A stretch of DNA of 64,000 bases from Tribonema minus. Taxonomy: Eukaryota > Sar > Xanthophyceae > Tribonematales > Tribonemataceae. The position numbers were made by a program, and so were the translations under genes. The stretch's first letter is position 1. Each line of letters starts with the position of its first letter. Location: the NCBI GenBank assembly GCA_017506865.1, contig JAFCMP010000268.1, positions 372,001 to 436,000 on the forward strand. The letters run 5' to 3'. The notes beneath the pieces were generated by a model. It was not told where the DNA came from and ran no database searches. It saw only the letters and a list, made by a program, of their open reading frames with translations. Of the stretch, positions 44,001 to 56,700 are shown piece by piece.

Positions 44001-46642
44001 GTGCATCGCCTTCATAGGCACTCTCAGGTGCTGCTGCCAGGGCAGTGCGATTGACTCCACTATGATGTTTGGGAAAGTGATGGAGTTTTAGATTAAATGG
44101 CAACTCCCATTCTTGCCATGACTGCCACAACAATGCAACCGCAGCACACGCCACCAATATTTGTGAGAGCGAAACACCGCCATCGCAGCATCTAGTGCAT
44201 ACAATGGCAGACGCAATAGCAGCATCTCTAAGACAGGCGCCAACGTGACATTTATGATATGGCTAATGTGGTGCTGCCAATGTTAGTACACAACCCACAC
44301 GGTCACCATGGGCTGCACCGCCTGAGCCGACACTGCAAGCCATTGCCAGCTCATATATGACCTCTCCTATCAAGCGCCCAGATTGCTGGCATTGATTTGC
44401 CAACTGCAAGCAGTCCATGCATATATGCATACACGCATACTGCTGCATACCTACAGCGTCACACCGTCTGAGCCTCAGCTTTGCCCGGCCCAACAGTTAT
44501 GACCCATTGCTTCACGTATCCTAATCAAGTAGTATGCATGTAAGGTGTCCTGCGCTGCCTAACAGACAATTGTCCTATCCCACACATGAGTAACATGCAC
44601 ATCACCCCTGTCCGGCCCCCTCTGCTCCCATTGCACACATGGCGTAACTGCCGCAATGACCCCCCCCCCCCCTTGCTCCCCCCTGCAACAAAACACATAG
44701 CACTAACCCCCCCCCCCCTCCCCCACCAAGCCATGAATGCAGCTCACCTTGATAAGCAGCTTGCCCGTCCCCATCACAAACGAAGCGTCCGTGTTACCAA
44801 TGCCGGTGGCAAACTGGCCAAATGCTCCAGCATTACATGTGTGCGAGTCCGTTCCAAACAGCACCTCGCCAGGGCGGCAGTGCCCCTCCTGCGCCAGCGC
44901 CACGTGGCACACCCCCTGTGGTGGCAGTTACACGCAGGGCGGTTACATAAGGGCAGAAAGGGGGGGGAGGGCGTGTAGGTCAGATTGCAACGGCTGTGAG
45001 GAGGAGGCATGCTCGGCATGTGATGATCTGCAGAGCAGCTGCCATGACGCAATGCATGCATGGCAAAAACAAGGGCGCGGCAGCAAAACCTGCACAAGCA
45101 TATTGAGGGAAGTCCATGACTGATGCTCATTCGGTTAAAGATCCCTGCACATCAAAGTGCTGCCGCAATGTTGATGCACAACAGCAGTAGCTCACCTTGT
45201 AGTCAGGGTTGACCTTGAAGTTGCCCCTGCGAAGCAAAAGCGTTAGGCAGAGAAGCAGAAAAGATGAGCCGATCAGTATGGGCAATGCGACTGCCACAGG
45301 TGGGATTAGCGCTCCTGCACGAATCAAGGCTACATTCGAGTCACAGGTGCGTCCACATGGAAGGCGTCTTGTGATCGTACCACCAACTATTGAGGAGCAC
45401 AACACCATAATTGGCCCCGCACTCGCGACTGAAGCGCCCGCGTCACACGGGCCAAATATGTTATTTGAATGACAAGAATTCATGAGGTGAAGGCTGGATA
45501 GAACAATTGTCAGCAGTGCTCAGCACTGGTGCGCACCTGTCCGTGATGTCGTAAAAGTACTTGAGGTTCTGCTGCGCAGCAAACTCGCGTAGAATGTCGA
45601 CATTGCGGTTGGCGCGCGGGTCCGCCGTGAAGATGTAGTGGTCGGGGATGATGACGACGCCCTCATTGTCCCACACCTACAACAGCGTTCAGCAGCGGCG
45701 ACGAATGCCGTGAGCAAATTGGGGTGGGCACGGTGCCCCACACATGCTCTGCAAACACAGGTTGCATTTCAACAGAATAATGTCGTACTTTACATTGGAA
45801 GATGTCGATCTATTGAAGGCATGCTAGCAGTCCAACAATGGAACGAAACCGCTGAGTAAACTATGAACTGGCACAACTGAATGCACGACAGTCTGCGTCA
45901 CGAATGGATCCATCCAACAAAAACTGGTCGACCGCCTGCACCTCTGCAACAAGTCCAAGTGCGGTCGCCACTGTGCATCACTACAAAATAGCACCTGCTA
46001 TCCTATACTATCTATCACACAGGGCATGTTGCTCCGGACTCTGAGAACCCCGTCTCAGTAACAGTTTCTAGACGCGAAAAACTCAAACGCCAATCAGCAC
46101 AGCAGACACTCATGAAGCTCAACAGCAGCAAGGTCAAGTGCCGCACCTTAGCGTCTGCGCCAAACTCCTTGTAGAAGTTTCCGATCGTGCCAGGGCCGCA
46201 CACATCATGTGTCATGAGCACATCGGTCTTTACCCACACGTTGTCGTTGGGGCGCACCACGCTCTTGTCACAAGCCTTGGCGATGATCTTCTCAGTGAGA
46301 GTCATAGGCTGGGCGATCTTTACGGATGGCCCGGTGGTCGCGGGCGCCGACTGAGTGACCATGGTCATGCGAGCTGGCCGAGCGCTGGCTGCACTGGCGG
46401 GCAGGGTGGCGAAACCTGCAGGCAAACATGCACAAACAGCGCCATGGAATTATCAACAATAGTACGGCATCAATCAGATCCGTCAACAGCGCCGCGGTGG
46501 AGCCAGACAGAAGACAAGCAATAGATCTTGCTGAAAGCACCATCGCAAAAGAGCTTTGTGGCCGGGACTATCAGCACTTACCAGACACCTGGCACGCCAC
46601 CATGGCGGCGGCAAGCGCCAGCACTGCGGTGCGAGGAGCCAT
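38095..46642 (-). CDS. LEUC: 3-isopropylmalate dehydratase (isomerase) large subunit
   Basis: Catalytic large subunit of isopropylmalate isomerase, which interconverts 2- and 3-isopropylmalate in leucine synthesis; needs a 4Fe-4S cluster and a separate small subunit (not in this window). Eleven exons: 46642-46582, 46415-46147, 45676-45537, 45226-45196, 44915-44748, 43829-43717, 43279-43114, 41762-41547, 39603-39547, 38998-38892, 38305-38095. Total 1539 nt, 512 aa, phase-consistent. The N-terminus ([18 protein letters not shown], then Ala/Ser/Arg-rich to about residue 45) looks like a plastid transit peptide. Motifs are [45 protein letters not shown] (first cluster Cys), [13 protein letters not shown] (CxxC cluster ligands), [14 protein letters not shown] and [10 protein letters not shown]. 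Exon 4 is only 31 nt. Introns are 0.2-1.9 kb and carry junction echoes and a foldback. Confidence 0.95.
40089..40237 (+). repeat. Interspersed repeat, 5'-truncated copy
   Basis: Begins at AGAAGTCTTTTGACT and ends at GATTCGTTTCCAT. The middle GCAGCAGCGGCGACCACGGT is shared with the 15.3- and 63.5-kb copies. It lies in a LEUC intron, opposite to the gene. It shares the 3' end of the family but lacks the 5' half. Confidence 0.75.
40265..40311 (-). repeat. Distant junction echo of LEUC exon 8 donor
   Basis: CCTTCTGCCCATCAAGCAC matches the exon-8 end (real 41546-41567, CACCTTCTGCCCATCAAGCA). On the minus strand the donor would be changed to GC. It abuts a (TTAGGG)n tract at the point where homology to the exon stops. 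Confidence 0.7.
40312..40334 (+). repeat. Interstitial telomere repeat (TTAGGG)n
   Basis: CTTAGGGTTAGGGTTAGGGT then TAGG: more than three perfect human-type units, in a LEUC intron, fused directly to an exon-8 echo. Confidence 0.9.
40790..41400. repeat. Foldback (long inverted repeat) in LEUC intron 8
   Basis: Left arm about 40790-41090 and right arm about 41092-41400 are reverse complements with roughly 80% similarity by eye. Shared text includes GCCAGGACTGTCGTACAGGG, CAGTGCCCAGCTGGC, TCTCTTGTAGACGCC and GCAGCGTAT.CAGACAGAAC. The centre is a near-perfect palindrome around TCTAGA. The right end runs into an exon-8 echo, and the left end has a faint inverted match (GAAGACTT), suggesting the foldback arose from a duplicated exon-8/intron segment. 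No transposase is encoded. Confidence 0.85.
41395..41468 (-). repeat. Junction echo of LEUC exon 8 donor
   Basis: Copies about 65 nt of exon end plus donor. The minus strand reads [20 protein letters not shown] followed by GTGAGC, against [20 protein letters not shown] in the real exon (41547-41612). It remains open in frame with an intact donor about 150 bp downstream of the real one, so an extended or alternative exon is conceivable. Confidence 0.9.
42823..42930 (-). repeat. Long junction echo of LEUC exon 7 donor
   Basis: About 100 bp align with 43100-43202: AGAACGCACCTCATAAGGCT, TTGCCCCGCATTG, CTGGTCCACG.ACGC and ATCTCATCAG.AGGGATGAT. The GTGCGTTC donor is intact. The copy sits about 180 bp into the intron downstream of exon 7. 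Confidence 0.92.
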
Positions 46643-48297
46643 GATTCGATTGGTACAAGCGCCACACGCCACGCGCCGCAAGCTCCTGATAAATCACTAA
46701 GGTGGTCTGAAGTTTTACTCGAGTTGGCAAGCGAGTCAAAAGACCGCGCCAGGAACCGTTCTTCCACGGAAGTTGAAGTTGAGTGCAGGAGTGAGGTAAG
46801 GTGAGAGCTTGCTCTTGCGAAGTGACTCGCCCAGTAGTGAGGTAAGCGAGGTGAGAGCATCTTGCTCTTGCGAAGTGTCTGGGCATGCCCCGCTGAATCA
46901 TTCATCACCATAATTGTGTGACTGCAACTCTGCCCATGCTCAGCCCAGCTTTCAATGTGTGTCACGTGTGTTTGATGCTGAACTCAGGAGTCTTTCTACA
47001 TATATCTCACAACTCTGCTGCGGAGTATACCATGATGGACAAGCACGCGCATGCACAGTTTGAGCTACAAGTATGTGCATGTATAAGAAATGCGCATACG
47101 GAGCCGCATTGCGGTATAGAATTGGGCTACATGGCTGGCATGCTGCAGCGCCTGCGCGTGGCGTGCGGCGCGTGGTCAGCAAGACTTGATCGAATTTAGC
47201 ACAGCTAGCATGATGCAACAACGTGGTGACCAGGATGAACAACTTTGTTTGCAAGTAGCATGTCCCAAAACTTGTCGAGAAGTTTGCCAAATACTTGATT
47301 TACTTCCGCTTGAGGGTCGGAAATCCTATGACTGCACGGTGTATGCAACACGTAATACCATGCCATCAGCGCCCGTGATTATTGCCATGCTAGCAGCTGC
47401 ACTACCCTAATCATATGTGCGGCACCACACAAGCGCGCAAACGCGACTAAACCCGCTCAAACACGGAATCGTTGCCCGTGTTCTGTTCCTGGTGCGGTCC
47501 GTTCAAACACGGTCCAAACACGGTTTGTCTGAAAAATTTTGTTTCGTTTTCAGTGCTTGGATTTCGGTTTCACAAGGTGATATCGACGATAATGTCGTGT
47601 TAGTATGTTTAGTGGACCTTCAGAAGTATCCCTGTCCTTAGTTAAGTGTAAGTTTTATTCAGTTTTCCGTTTTAATTTGATTCCGTTTCTAACCTCTCTC
47701 CTAATCTCTGCACACGGCAGCACCTAAGGCGCGAGAGGGGTCCCCCCTTCCCGACGCAGATGATGCCGAGTGTGAAATTAAGACAAACCCTATATGCCAC
47801 GTACCCAGCACACAGTGCGCATATTCCTACCAGCAGCTGATGGTAGCAGGAACATCAGCTGTGTTTCAACCTGATTTCGCGGAGGCCAGCCCCGGGTTCC
47901 GGCGGTTGACCTCGAGGGACCCCGCGCAGCGGCATTTCCGATGTTTCGTTAGGTAAAAGCACAGCAGCAGCGCGCCAAGAGTATCTAGGTGAGCCGCAGC
48001 TTGCCAGTAGCACTTTTGCTGCTCATCTGTCTGTGCTGCAGCCTGCGATCTTACTGTCTTCAGCGCGCCGTGCCCCTTTACCGAAAGCGGAAAACCACTG
48101 ATGATGCATGCAATGCTGCTCCCAAAAGCGTTGCTGAGTTTGCAGAGAAGAGCGCCGCTGCCTCTGTCTGTCTGACTTGCAGCATCTGCAACGTTAGGGC
48201 TCATCCTGCCTCCGCCACCAGCGGAAACTACTGTTTACATGTTTTCAAATTGGGAAGGGCCGCGTTTGTGCTCCGGCCTGGCAGGCTACTGTGTCCA
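46643..48297. other. LEUC 5' flank and upstream region of the small membrane-protein gene
   Basis: Divergent intergenic region. At 46785-46880 a unit of about 50 bp (GTGAGGTAAG..GGTGAGAGC and GCTCTTGCGAAGTG) is duplicated in the presumed LEUC promoter or 5' UTR. At 47455-47525 CAAACACGG occurs three times. No other coding exon was recognised. Confidence 0.55.
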
Positions 48298-49426
48298 ATG
48301 GCGTGCAGTACGTGTTTGACAGCACTGCTGGCCCTGGCGATGCTTTTTGGTCACTGCTGGTGCATACTAACGTGTGAGAGCTACGCCGACAGTTTGGGCG
48401 GGCTCTCCGGCTACGGCAACCCCTGCTGCCCAAACAACGGTGGGTTGGTAACATGCGACTTATCCAAGCAACCATCAATGGTTCCATTGCCTGCTTCACA
48501 ATACTGAGTTGCAGACCATGGGTGATCGTCATATCATCAGGCAGCCAATATTCCCAAAAATCACAAGAACCTGCACCTGCTCTGCCAGTGAAAGCATTCA
48601 TCGGCCGTTGTGCCACTGCCCATGGGCACCAGGAAGCCCCAGGTCTGAGTTTCCAGAGTCCATCACGAGACCCACGACTGCGCCTCAATACCTAAAGCTG
48701 GGTCCGCCAAAACTGGCCGGGCGTAATGGAAGATGCACAAGCTACATCAAATTGAGCAGATCACGAGCGGTGACCCACCGTGACATTCCAACTTGAACTT
48801 GTTAGTTATAACTGCGCCGCCTCCCAGCCTGAGGGCCGGGCCTCAGCCTGAGGCTTAGTTACGCAATTGCGGTAGCATGATGTTGTCAATGCATATGATG
48901 GATTTAGTGCCGTGATGTGATAAGTCATGGCAATGCAATGTGACGCGAATAAATTGAGCACTTGCTCGGATATTTGCCTACAGTAACTGCTGTTGATCTC
49001 GAGTTGTTGGACAACTGCTGCAGCCGACTCGCCGGACAAATGAGTTTTTTTCCCGTCGCCGCACGTGTATGCTCTTGCAGTTTGCACCACCGACTGCGGT
49101 CCCGGTTGCGACGATCGCTACTCATTCGGCCTCACCTGTGAGGGAAACACTCCCGCCCCAACACCTGCCCTGACTGCCCCTCTGACACCTGCGCCAACGC
49201 ATACTTCGCTGGCTCAACGCCAGCCCCTATCCCCTCCAGTGCAAGCGACTCACTTAAAGTTCCACAGGCCCAACCGGACAATGTATCACCAATGCCGGGG
49301 CCTGTAGGTTCCGGAACCGACACAGGAGGGACAAACATATGGGTGATCCTCGGACCGCTTCTCGGCGGTGTCGGGGCAGTGATGACTGGCGTTGCAATGC
49401 TCAGGCACCACAACAACCATCCATGA
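48298..49426 (+). CDS. Small secreted/single-pass membrane Cys-rich protein (predicted)
   Basis: No family recognised. Proposed exons 48298-48439, 49081-49137 and 49224-49426 give 402 nt, 133 aa, in phase. The N-terminus (MACSTCLTALLALAMLFGHC) is a good signal peptide. A short ectodomain follows with paired cysteines (YGNPCCPNN, VCTTDCGPGCDDRYSFG), then a Pro/Ser-rich stalk, a C-terminal membrane helix (WVILGPLLGGVGAVMTGVAM) and a short His/Asn tail. The third junction is least certain. The skipped stretch also has Cys-rich coding character (NTCPDCPSDTCANAYFAG) in the frame of the membrane helix, so an unspliced or frameshifted form is an alternative. It lies between LEUC and cysteine synthase on the opposite strand. 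Confidence 0.45.
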
Positions 49427-50706
49427 GCGTAGCAACTTAAGAACAATAGTGCAGTGCGCGCGGCGGCGGTGGCAGTGGCGGCGGCGGCGGCGGCGGTGAC
49501 GCAGGCGGCGGTGGCAGCGGTGGCGGTGGCGGCGGCAGCTGCTAGCAGCGGCGGCAGCAACGGCGCAGCTGTCACACGATGGTTGGGCACTACTAGCTGG
49601 CGCGCGCAAACGCGGCGCGCCGGCGTCGGAGTTGCCGCAGCTTATGCACCTGGAAGCACATGAGCTGTTGGTGAGCATCAAGATCCAGCATTTGAGTTGC
49701 TGCACTTTTTGGGTGAAGCTAGCTGGCAACGCTTTAGAAGCCATAGTGCACTGGCCAGATTTTAAAAGGGTGTCGACCGTTGCCATCCTGTGTTCAATGT
49801 TTGCGTGCGCATAGCACTGTCGTGTGGAGGTGTAAGTACTTCAAGCATGCCCAGACATGGTACTCAGCGGCCGGGGTGCACCGTGGCTGGCTGGTCTGAG
49901 GGACCAGCAGGCGAGTGGATCTGCGCCAGCACCGTTGTTCATCCCAGGAAATTGAGGTGAAGCTTGTTGAGTCAAAAGTACAGCGTAGGCGCACTACACG
50001 CTCCTACAACGCAAGTGTTTCAGCAATCAACTTGTTCACTTGACTGCAAATTGCAGCAGGCAATCACCCAGTCATCAACGCTCAGCCTTCACAAGCCACC
50101 TTAAATCTCTAGCCTACCTGCCACCACATGTGGCAGATACATGCTCGCTTCGTGCAGTGTGCACATGGCAGCAGAAACAACAAAAGCAGCATGGTGGATG
50201 TGCAAGCAACACCAGCAAATCGTGCTTCCATTGATAAAACCGCGCCATACTGCTACTACAGGATCGTATCCAGGGCGCCGTATGTATCTCATGCGCAAGC
50301 GGCGTCCCGACAGGGCTGTGCCTACGTCTGCAGTAGTACGACTGCCTGCCAACGCGGCTCTGCCACGCACACAGATAAACGGCAAACTTGCATGGCAGGC
50401 CACACGCACTAAGCTACAACCCTATGTATGGGTCATGGACGCTAAGTAGCCCCCCCCCCCCCCCCTTTTACAGCAGCCTCGTACCTTGACTCACTCCCTG
50501 AATTGTCATCATACTGTAGATTATCTGCGGAGTGTGAGCTCAATGACATGCGCGCGTGCTGGCACAACGAGGCGCCCGCTCTCGCTGAGAGCCTGAAGGC
50601 ATGCTGTACCCTAATGACCAGCACGTCACGCGCATGGCATTGCGCTCCTGAACGATGACAGCAAGAAGTGCTGCTGAGGAGGCGTGCCACTGCTGAGCCA
50701 TGCCAC
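49427..50706. other. Convergent intergenic region, no recognised gene
   Basis: Holds a GCG-rich triplet-like strip at 49455-49560 (GGC/GCG repeats), presumably low-complexity, and a poly-C run at 50449-50466. TTACA at about 50468 gives TGTAA on the minus strand downstream of the cysteine synthase stop. Open frames at 50101-50449 exist on both strands with no recognisable domain. Confidence 0.5.
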
Positions 50707-53700
50707 TTACATGTCCTCTGCGGTCAGCGCCTTGACCTCGTCAAGGACGGACGAGAACAGGACAGTGCTCAGGTAGCGCTCGCCAAACGAGGGGATCACC
50801 ACCACGATGACCTTGCCCTCGTTCTCGGGCTTGGATCCTGTAAAGCGACAGCAATGAAAATTGCAAAAGGCAAGGAAATGAGGGTTCCAGACGCAATCAT
50901 TGCAAGATACTTTGGGCATACTATAGAAAGGTGCCTTTGCTCAGAGCCTTACTTCAGTGCCTGACAATGTATGGCTAGCAAGCCAATCAACTGATTAAAT
51001 TGAATGGTGCACCTCAGCAAGAAACAAAAGAAAATTCCAGCCATCAATCGTACTGCCAGCGCATACTTCCGCTAAGAACCACGCCGAGTAAGGCCTCAAG
51101 CACCGCTGGCCGCAATGCCCAAGATTCGGTGCGGCTATCACCATGTTTAACAAACTTGTTTGTCAAAATTTTCCACTCACTGCTCATAAGCTGGACAAGG
51201 TGGCGGCATATTGCTTGATGGTGCCATCAGCACAGGCATTGCCCTAGGATCAACACATTAGGGCCATGCCAACACTTGTCGATATATTGCAACTGTGATC
51301 AGAGAGGAAGGTATAGATCTAGGCCTGACCCTGCCTGGGTGAAGATTGGCGTGAATGTCTCTGGTGTGAGACCGCCAAAATCCCCATGCCCCCCACTGTG
51401 CACTGCAGCGCCAATAGCGGCGCCAGCAAATGCGCACCGCCTCCGCTGCAAGGCTCACATACTGTCGACAGCACAGAGCCAGCAATATCCGCAGTGTGCC
51501 TGGCTGACAAGTACTCCAGTACCTGAAAATCTGCAGAGTTCATTGTGATTTTTCTACAACTTTGCATGGCGAGAGCCCCCCACTGAGCACAAGTCAAAAA
51601 TTGCAGGAAGCAAGCACATGCGCAAGAGCCGATGACACTCACGGGCAAGAACTACAGCTGGAGCATGCTGCACACCGCCTCCGCCCAGGATCTGCAGCTG
51701 CTTTGCATCCGTTGCTCAAACCGGTACACCATGTGTCCTTCACCAATAGGCAACAACTGAAATGCCGACTACCTTTTGAGCGCTGTCTTGATGTACCTCA
51801 AGGTAGCGCGATGCTTTCTGCTGCTGCTAGCAGCTGCATTGAAGTCACAGAGACGCTGACTGTGTGCATCATTAAGCAGCGATAAGTGCTTGGCAGCTGT
51901 CTTGGCCTTCTCAGAGCCTGACGGTGGCTTGCGGGCTCCGGCGAACATAGCAACTTCAAATGTAATCCTGGAAAAGTCGGCGACGGTAGAACTTGAGCCA
52001 GGCCAGCACTCACAACAAGAGCAAAGTGCGAAGGATTCAACTTCGTGCTGGATGTTAGATGCGTCCACTTTTTTTACTCGCAACAACCATCCAATCCATG
52101 TCCGCCCTCACTCTTCACGCCAGGTACAAATAACGTCCAGTGGCCTTAACTATTAATACAATGGTTCAATTGTACCTGCGATGATGGCTGCCTGCACTGC
52201 CGCACCAGCGGAGATGCCCACCAGCAGACCCTCCTCCTTGGCAAGCCTCCTTGACATTGTGATGGAGTCTTCTGAGTTGACCTGCACACCAAGAAAGTGA
52301 TGCAAAGTGCTTAATATGAGAGTTGATGTGAGGTCCATAAAAATGGGGTGGTGGCACCAGATATTCAGGCAAGCATTCACGTGGCACATTGTAAGCTCTG
52401 TTAACTGGTTGTCTATTTACTGCCAAAAATTTTTACAGTATGCAACTAAATAGAACTTCGGTCAAGTTTAGTTGGACTGGACCCACCGCTGGCCAGTTGA
52501 TCTACATGAACCATGCTGATCTAGCAATCGTACGCCGGAGGGGGAGTGGACGAACAATTTGTGCGAGCACCACATCAATTTGAAGTTGTGAGGACTTGAA
52601 GTTGCGATGACTGTCATGCACCAGCGACCATGATCAATGTCCTGTACAGCGCGCCAAAGTAGCGGCATGCCTGGGCCCTGCCAGCACACCGTTTGCAGCA
52701 CCTTACAATGCGCCTGCCGCGCACCGTGTGCGACTGAGCGTGCGAGGCTTGACCTTGATGCAAGGCTGGGTTCCACACAGAGGCTTGCAGCGAGCGTGCC
52801 CTGATAATATTGTTCAATGTTGCTGAGCATCGCTTCATCACATTTTGCTGAGCGCTGTCACCACTACAGCATGCGTGCTCCTTAGCACCGCGCTTCATAT
52901 TCATTGGCGCAAATTATCAAATCCACTGACATTTGTGCTCACGAACGCCTCGTGGAAGCCAAGTGCATAGTTGTCAAGAGACTGCCTCTGAAAAGCACTT
53001 TGCGCAAGATTGCGCAGGTCGCACTAGGCTGCGATGACATTCTGCTAGCATTTATACCTGCTGAACATGGCTGCATCATCATCTTGTCAAGTGTTGTCGG
53101 CACCTGTATGATCTCATCAATGAGTGTGGTGTCGCAGTTGGCGGGGATGAATCCAGCGCCGATGCCCTGGATCTTGTGTGGCCCAGGCTTCCCTCCGCTG
53201 AGCACTGGTGACTCCACGGGCTCAACCGCAACAATCTGTTTGCACGCAACACAGGAAACAAGCAGTCGCACGTGGATATTGGTGACATCATATGTCGGTG
53301 AACGCTGGTCAATTGCTGGATGCTCCGTGGGCTCATATGAGCAACCGCAACAATCTGTTGTCACAAAGTAGAGGAAAGGGGTGTGTGAGGGACAGATGAA
53401 CATGGATGTTGGTGGCATCATAGGGCGGTAAACAGCACGCGAATGCTGTTCAGTTGCTGGATGCTCTGACAATGACGCATGATGATGGATACTAGCAGCT
53501 GGCAGCAGTGCATTCTGCTTTCTCCCTTGCCAGCGTGACAAAGGGTCTGTCACCTTTCTCTCTTGCCAGCATGGCGAAGGTCGGCCTTGCCGAATCAACC
53601 GCGGCTGATATCGTGAGGAGCTGGCAATGGTCTCAACCCCTGGCAGACAGATAATGCCTTTGAAAGAAGCTTATACCGATGTGATTGCACCCAAACCCGC

Positions 53701-56700
53701 GCGGTGCTGCAGCAGCATGGCCTGCCATTTGGGTCTCCTTGAAGGCTACTGTGCCGTGAGTGCAAAATGTACTTTCTTACACAGCTTTGTGCAGATTTTC
53801 ATACGGCGTGAACACTATGGCCACAGTCATAACTCATCAAACATACACGTGTTTTCCATTTGGGTTAATTAAAAAAAAAGTAATTCATGCAGAACGGGAT
53901 CTGCTGTCAGCTTAGTTGTGAGTGCCAACAGTACATTATTCTGCATCAACCCTGCTCGTTTTCAAGCAACACATGGTGTTCGAAAGTGAAGCAGTACGAG
54001 TTCACAGACAGTTACAGCCCCCCCCCCCAAAAACAAAAAAACAATGAGTACACTCGATTTCAGCAAGTCTCACCTTCACCCCGGCCTTGAGAGGCTTGAG
54101 GTACTGGGCAGTGCCTGTGATGGTGCCTCCAGTACCGACACCGCTCACAAGGATGTCCACCTTCCCATCCGTTTGGTACCAGATCTCGGGGCCGGTCGTC
54201 TCCCTGTGAACCTGCCGATGGCAGCGCGGTGGTCATAGAGAGGAATTTGATGAAAATCTCAACGCATGACGGAGCTAAAGTTTGAGCACAGACACAGCAC
54301 CCAGGTTGGCCAATGGCCCACTTGAAAGTAAATTGGCACATTGCGCAGCATAGGGAGGCCGCAGCTGTGATTATGTCCAAGTACAACGCTGATGCCTGTA
54401 GCTCGCCTAATGTCAAGAGCGCAGCCGCGTAGCCAGGCAGAATTGTGTGCATCAGTATGCAGCAGACGCGTAGCGCAGCTCTGTAAACGCAGCAACCCCG
54501 CTGCGCATACGGGCGCAGGCCAAGCGTGGTTGTATCATTGACCAACTTAAAGCATAATACTTCGAAGTATGAAGCCTCAACACGGCTTCACTGTCATCCT
54601 GGTACACCTACACGGCAGAGGGGTCCCAGATAGTCTACAAGTCACAACATAACACTTCTACAACAATCAATATCATGTAAAAACAAACAGTCATGAAAGG
54701 CTTTTACGAGATGTTAACACACAGGCAGTCACTCATGCCACGGCCCCCTCGCGGTCGATCATCAGCACAACATGTTGCGCGCAAAACACCTCAGCATCTG
54801 GCGCTCTGTGTGCTGGTATGTGCTGGTATATGAGAGAGTTATGCCATTTCGATAGCCTGGTGCTGATTGATCACCTTCGGGTTGTCGGGGTTCTCAAATT
54901 GCTGCAGGATGAAGGCATTGTCGCCGAGCTCTGCCTTGATCGCCTCCGCCTATGGAAACATCAAACGGGCAGGGGGTACAGGCCATCAGGATGCGCTGAC
55001 AGTCAGGTCAAGTGGCGGGCTGTGCAAAGTGCACAATGGCACTGCAAAGAGTGCTGTCGGAGCATCCGGGCATCAGAAGCACAGGGAAATGCATGACGCA
55101 ATGCACCATGCCAAGCTCTGCCTCAATCGCCTGCCTAGAGCACTCTGTATTGGGCAGCAAGTGCAGTGAGCACTTGTTTGCCCTTGAGGTCATGTGTGCC
55201 ATGTGTGCTGCAGACAGCGCTCATGCGCATCAGTATCCAGAGCGGCACTGTAAAGCAAGCGGCTGCGGCGGTCAAGTACAAATTGCACGGAGAGCAATAC
55301 GCATCAAGATCGTGCAGTGCCTCACAAAAACGTTCAAGCTCAGCACGAGAGAACAGCACGCATTACATCTTGGCAGCATAAAAACCTCTGTAACAGTGGA
55401 GCACCGAAGGTGCATCATATGTCTGCATGCAGCACTTTCCCTGCTAAGCACTGTGCGACGGTTATGAATTTGATAGCGAAGTGTGTTGCGGTTCATCCCT
55501 TCATCAGGCGTAGGCCCACTGCCAGCCATCCCCTTGTAAATGTGGTGGGTGTCACTCTTGCCAGTTAGCAGAAGAACGGACGCGGATGGTCTTGATGATC
55601 ACAAGATAAACACCACATTCCTCAGCGAGTCATTTGAGTCTCCAGCTGGCCTGCCATTCTGACATCAGCCATACGCATCAGGCCAGCCACCCACCATGGT
55701 AATCGTAACCTACCACACATACTGAACGAGAAATGTCTTTGGTTGCTGATCATTGCCGCATTCGTCAGCCGTTGATTCGCATCTCCAAAGGGCCTTCCCT
55801 TCCTGACATCAGGCATTAGCACGTAACAGCCCCCCAACACTTTTGGCAATCTAAGGTTACAGTAATGTTGTTGATCATCACCTCAGGTTTAGTTAGCCTC
55901 ACCTTCTTGACTGCGCCCGTCATGCCCTTGGCAGCAGGTGTGAGAACGAGCTGCAAAAGCAGAGCAAAGGCAAAAATATCATCATTTTTTAGCACCTCTT
56001 CGTGTGCAAAGCAAATCGGAAAGCTTCGACAAGTCTGCTCTTGAAAAGATGAGGTTATGGTCATGTCCAGGTGCAGCGGGGATGTCCGCGTACAGCAGAA
56101 AAGTCTGCTTAACATGACATGCAGGAATGCTAACCGTAAACGTGACCCATACCCGTATCATAACCCTAACACTACTGTGTGCCTTACACACGGTGGTGTA
56201 CAGAAACAGAGGTAATTTGGAAGCACTACTTGCATTGCAGAGTGAAGCATCGGACGACCAATGCATGACAAGTATACCCGTTGCACACAGGAAATAAACC
56301 TTCTGCTCCGTGTTCTCTCCTACCAACACCTATGTGATGTTGAGAACTGCACAAGCCCCCACATGTGCATGACACAAAGCACATGTGAGCATGTTCTGCA
56401 GGTCAGCAATTTTTAAACATGCGCGTGGTTGCTATATATATGTCTGCAGACAATCAAAACCTGCTCAGCTGGTGTGGCATTCTACCGGTATTAGTAGACA
56501 GGGAGATACGACCGCTTGATATTGCCTGAGGTCATCATCAGCAGCGGCTCCTGTTGACTGCATCCACAGGCTCTTAAAAAAAGCAGCACCTGGCTGTCAA
56601 TCTGCCGCAGCATACTCACACGTGGCAGTGAACTACACTATTATCTGGAGCATAGTACTACGTCTAAAATCCTAAAATCACTATTTCGATGACGTACGTT

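Noticed and set aside
49132-49786. Ala/Thr-rich minus-strand open frames (152 and 166 codons)
   Set aside because: They arise from GGC/GCG low-complexity sequence opposite the proposed membrane-protein exon, with no domain evidence.
50101-50449. Overlapping 94-102-codon open frames on both strands as genes
   Set aside because: Neither strand shows domain motifs, signal sequence or clear splice structure. Overlap on both strands suggests chance.
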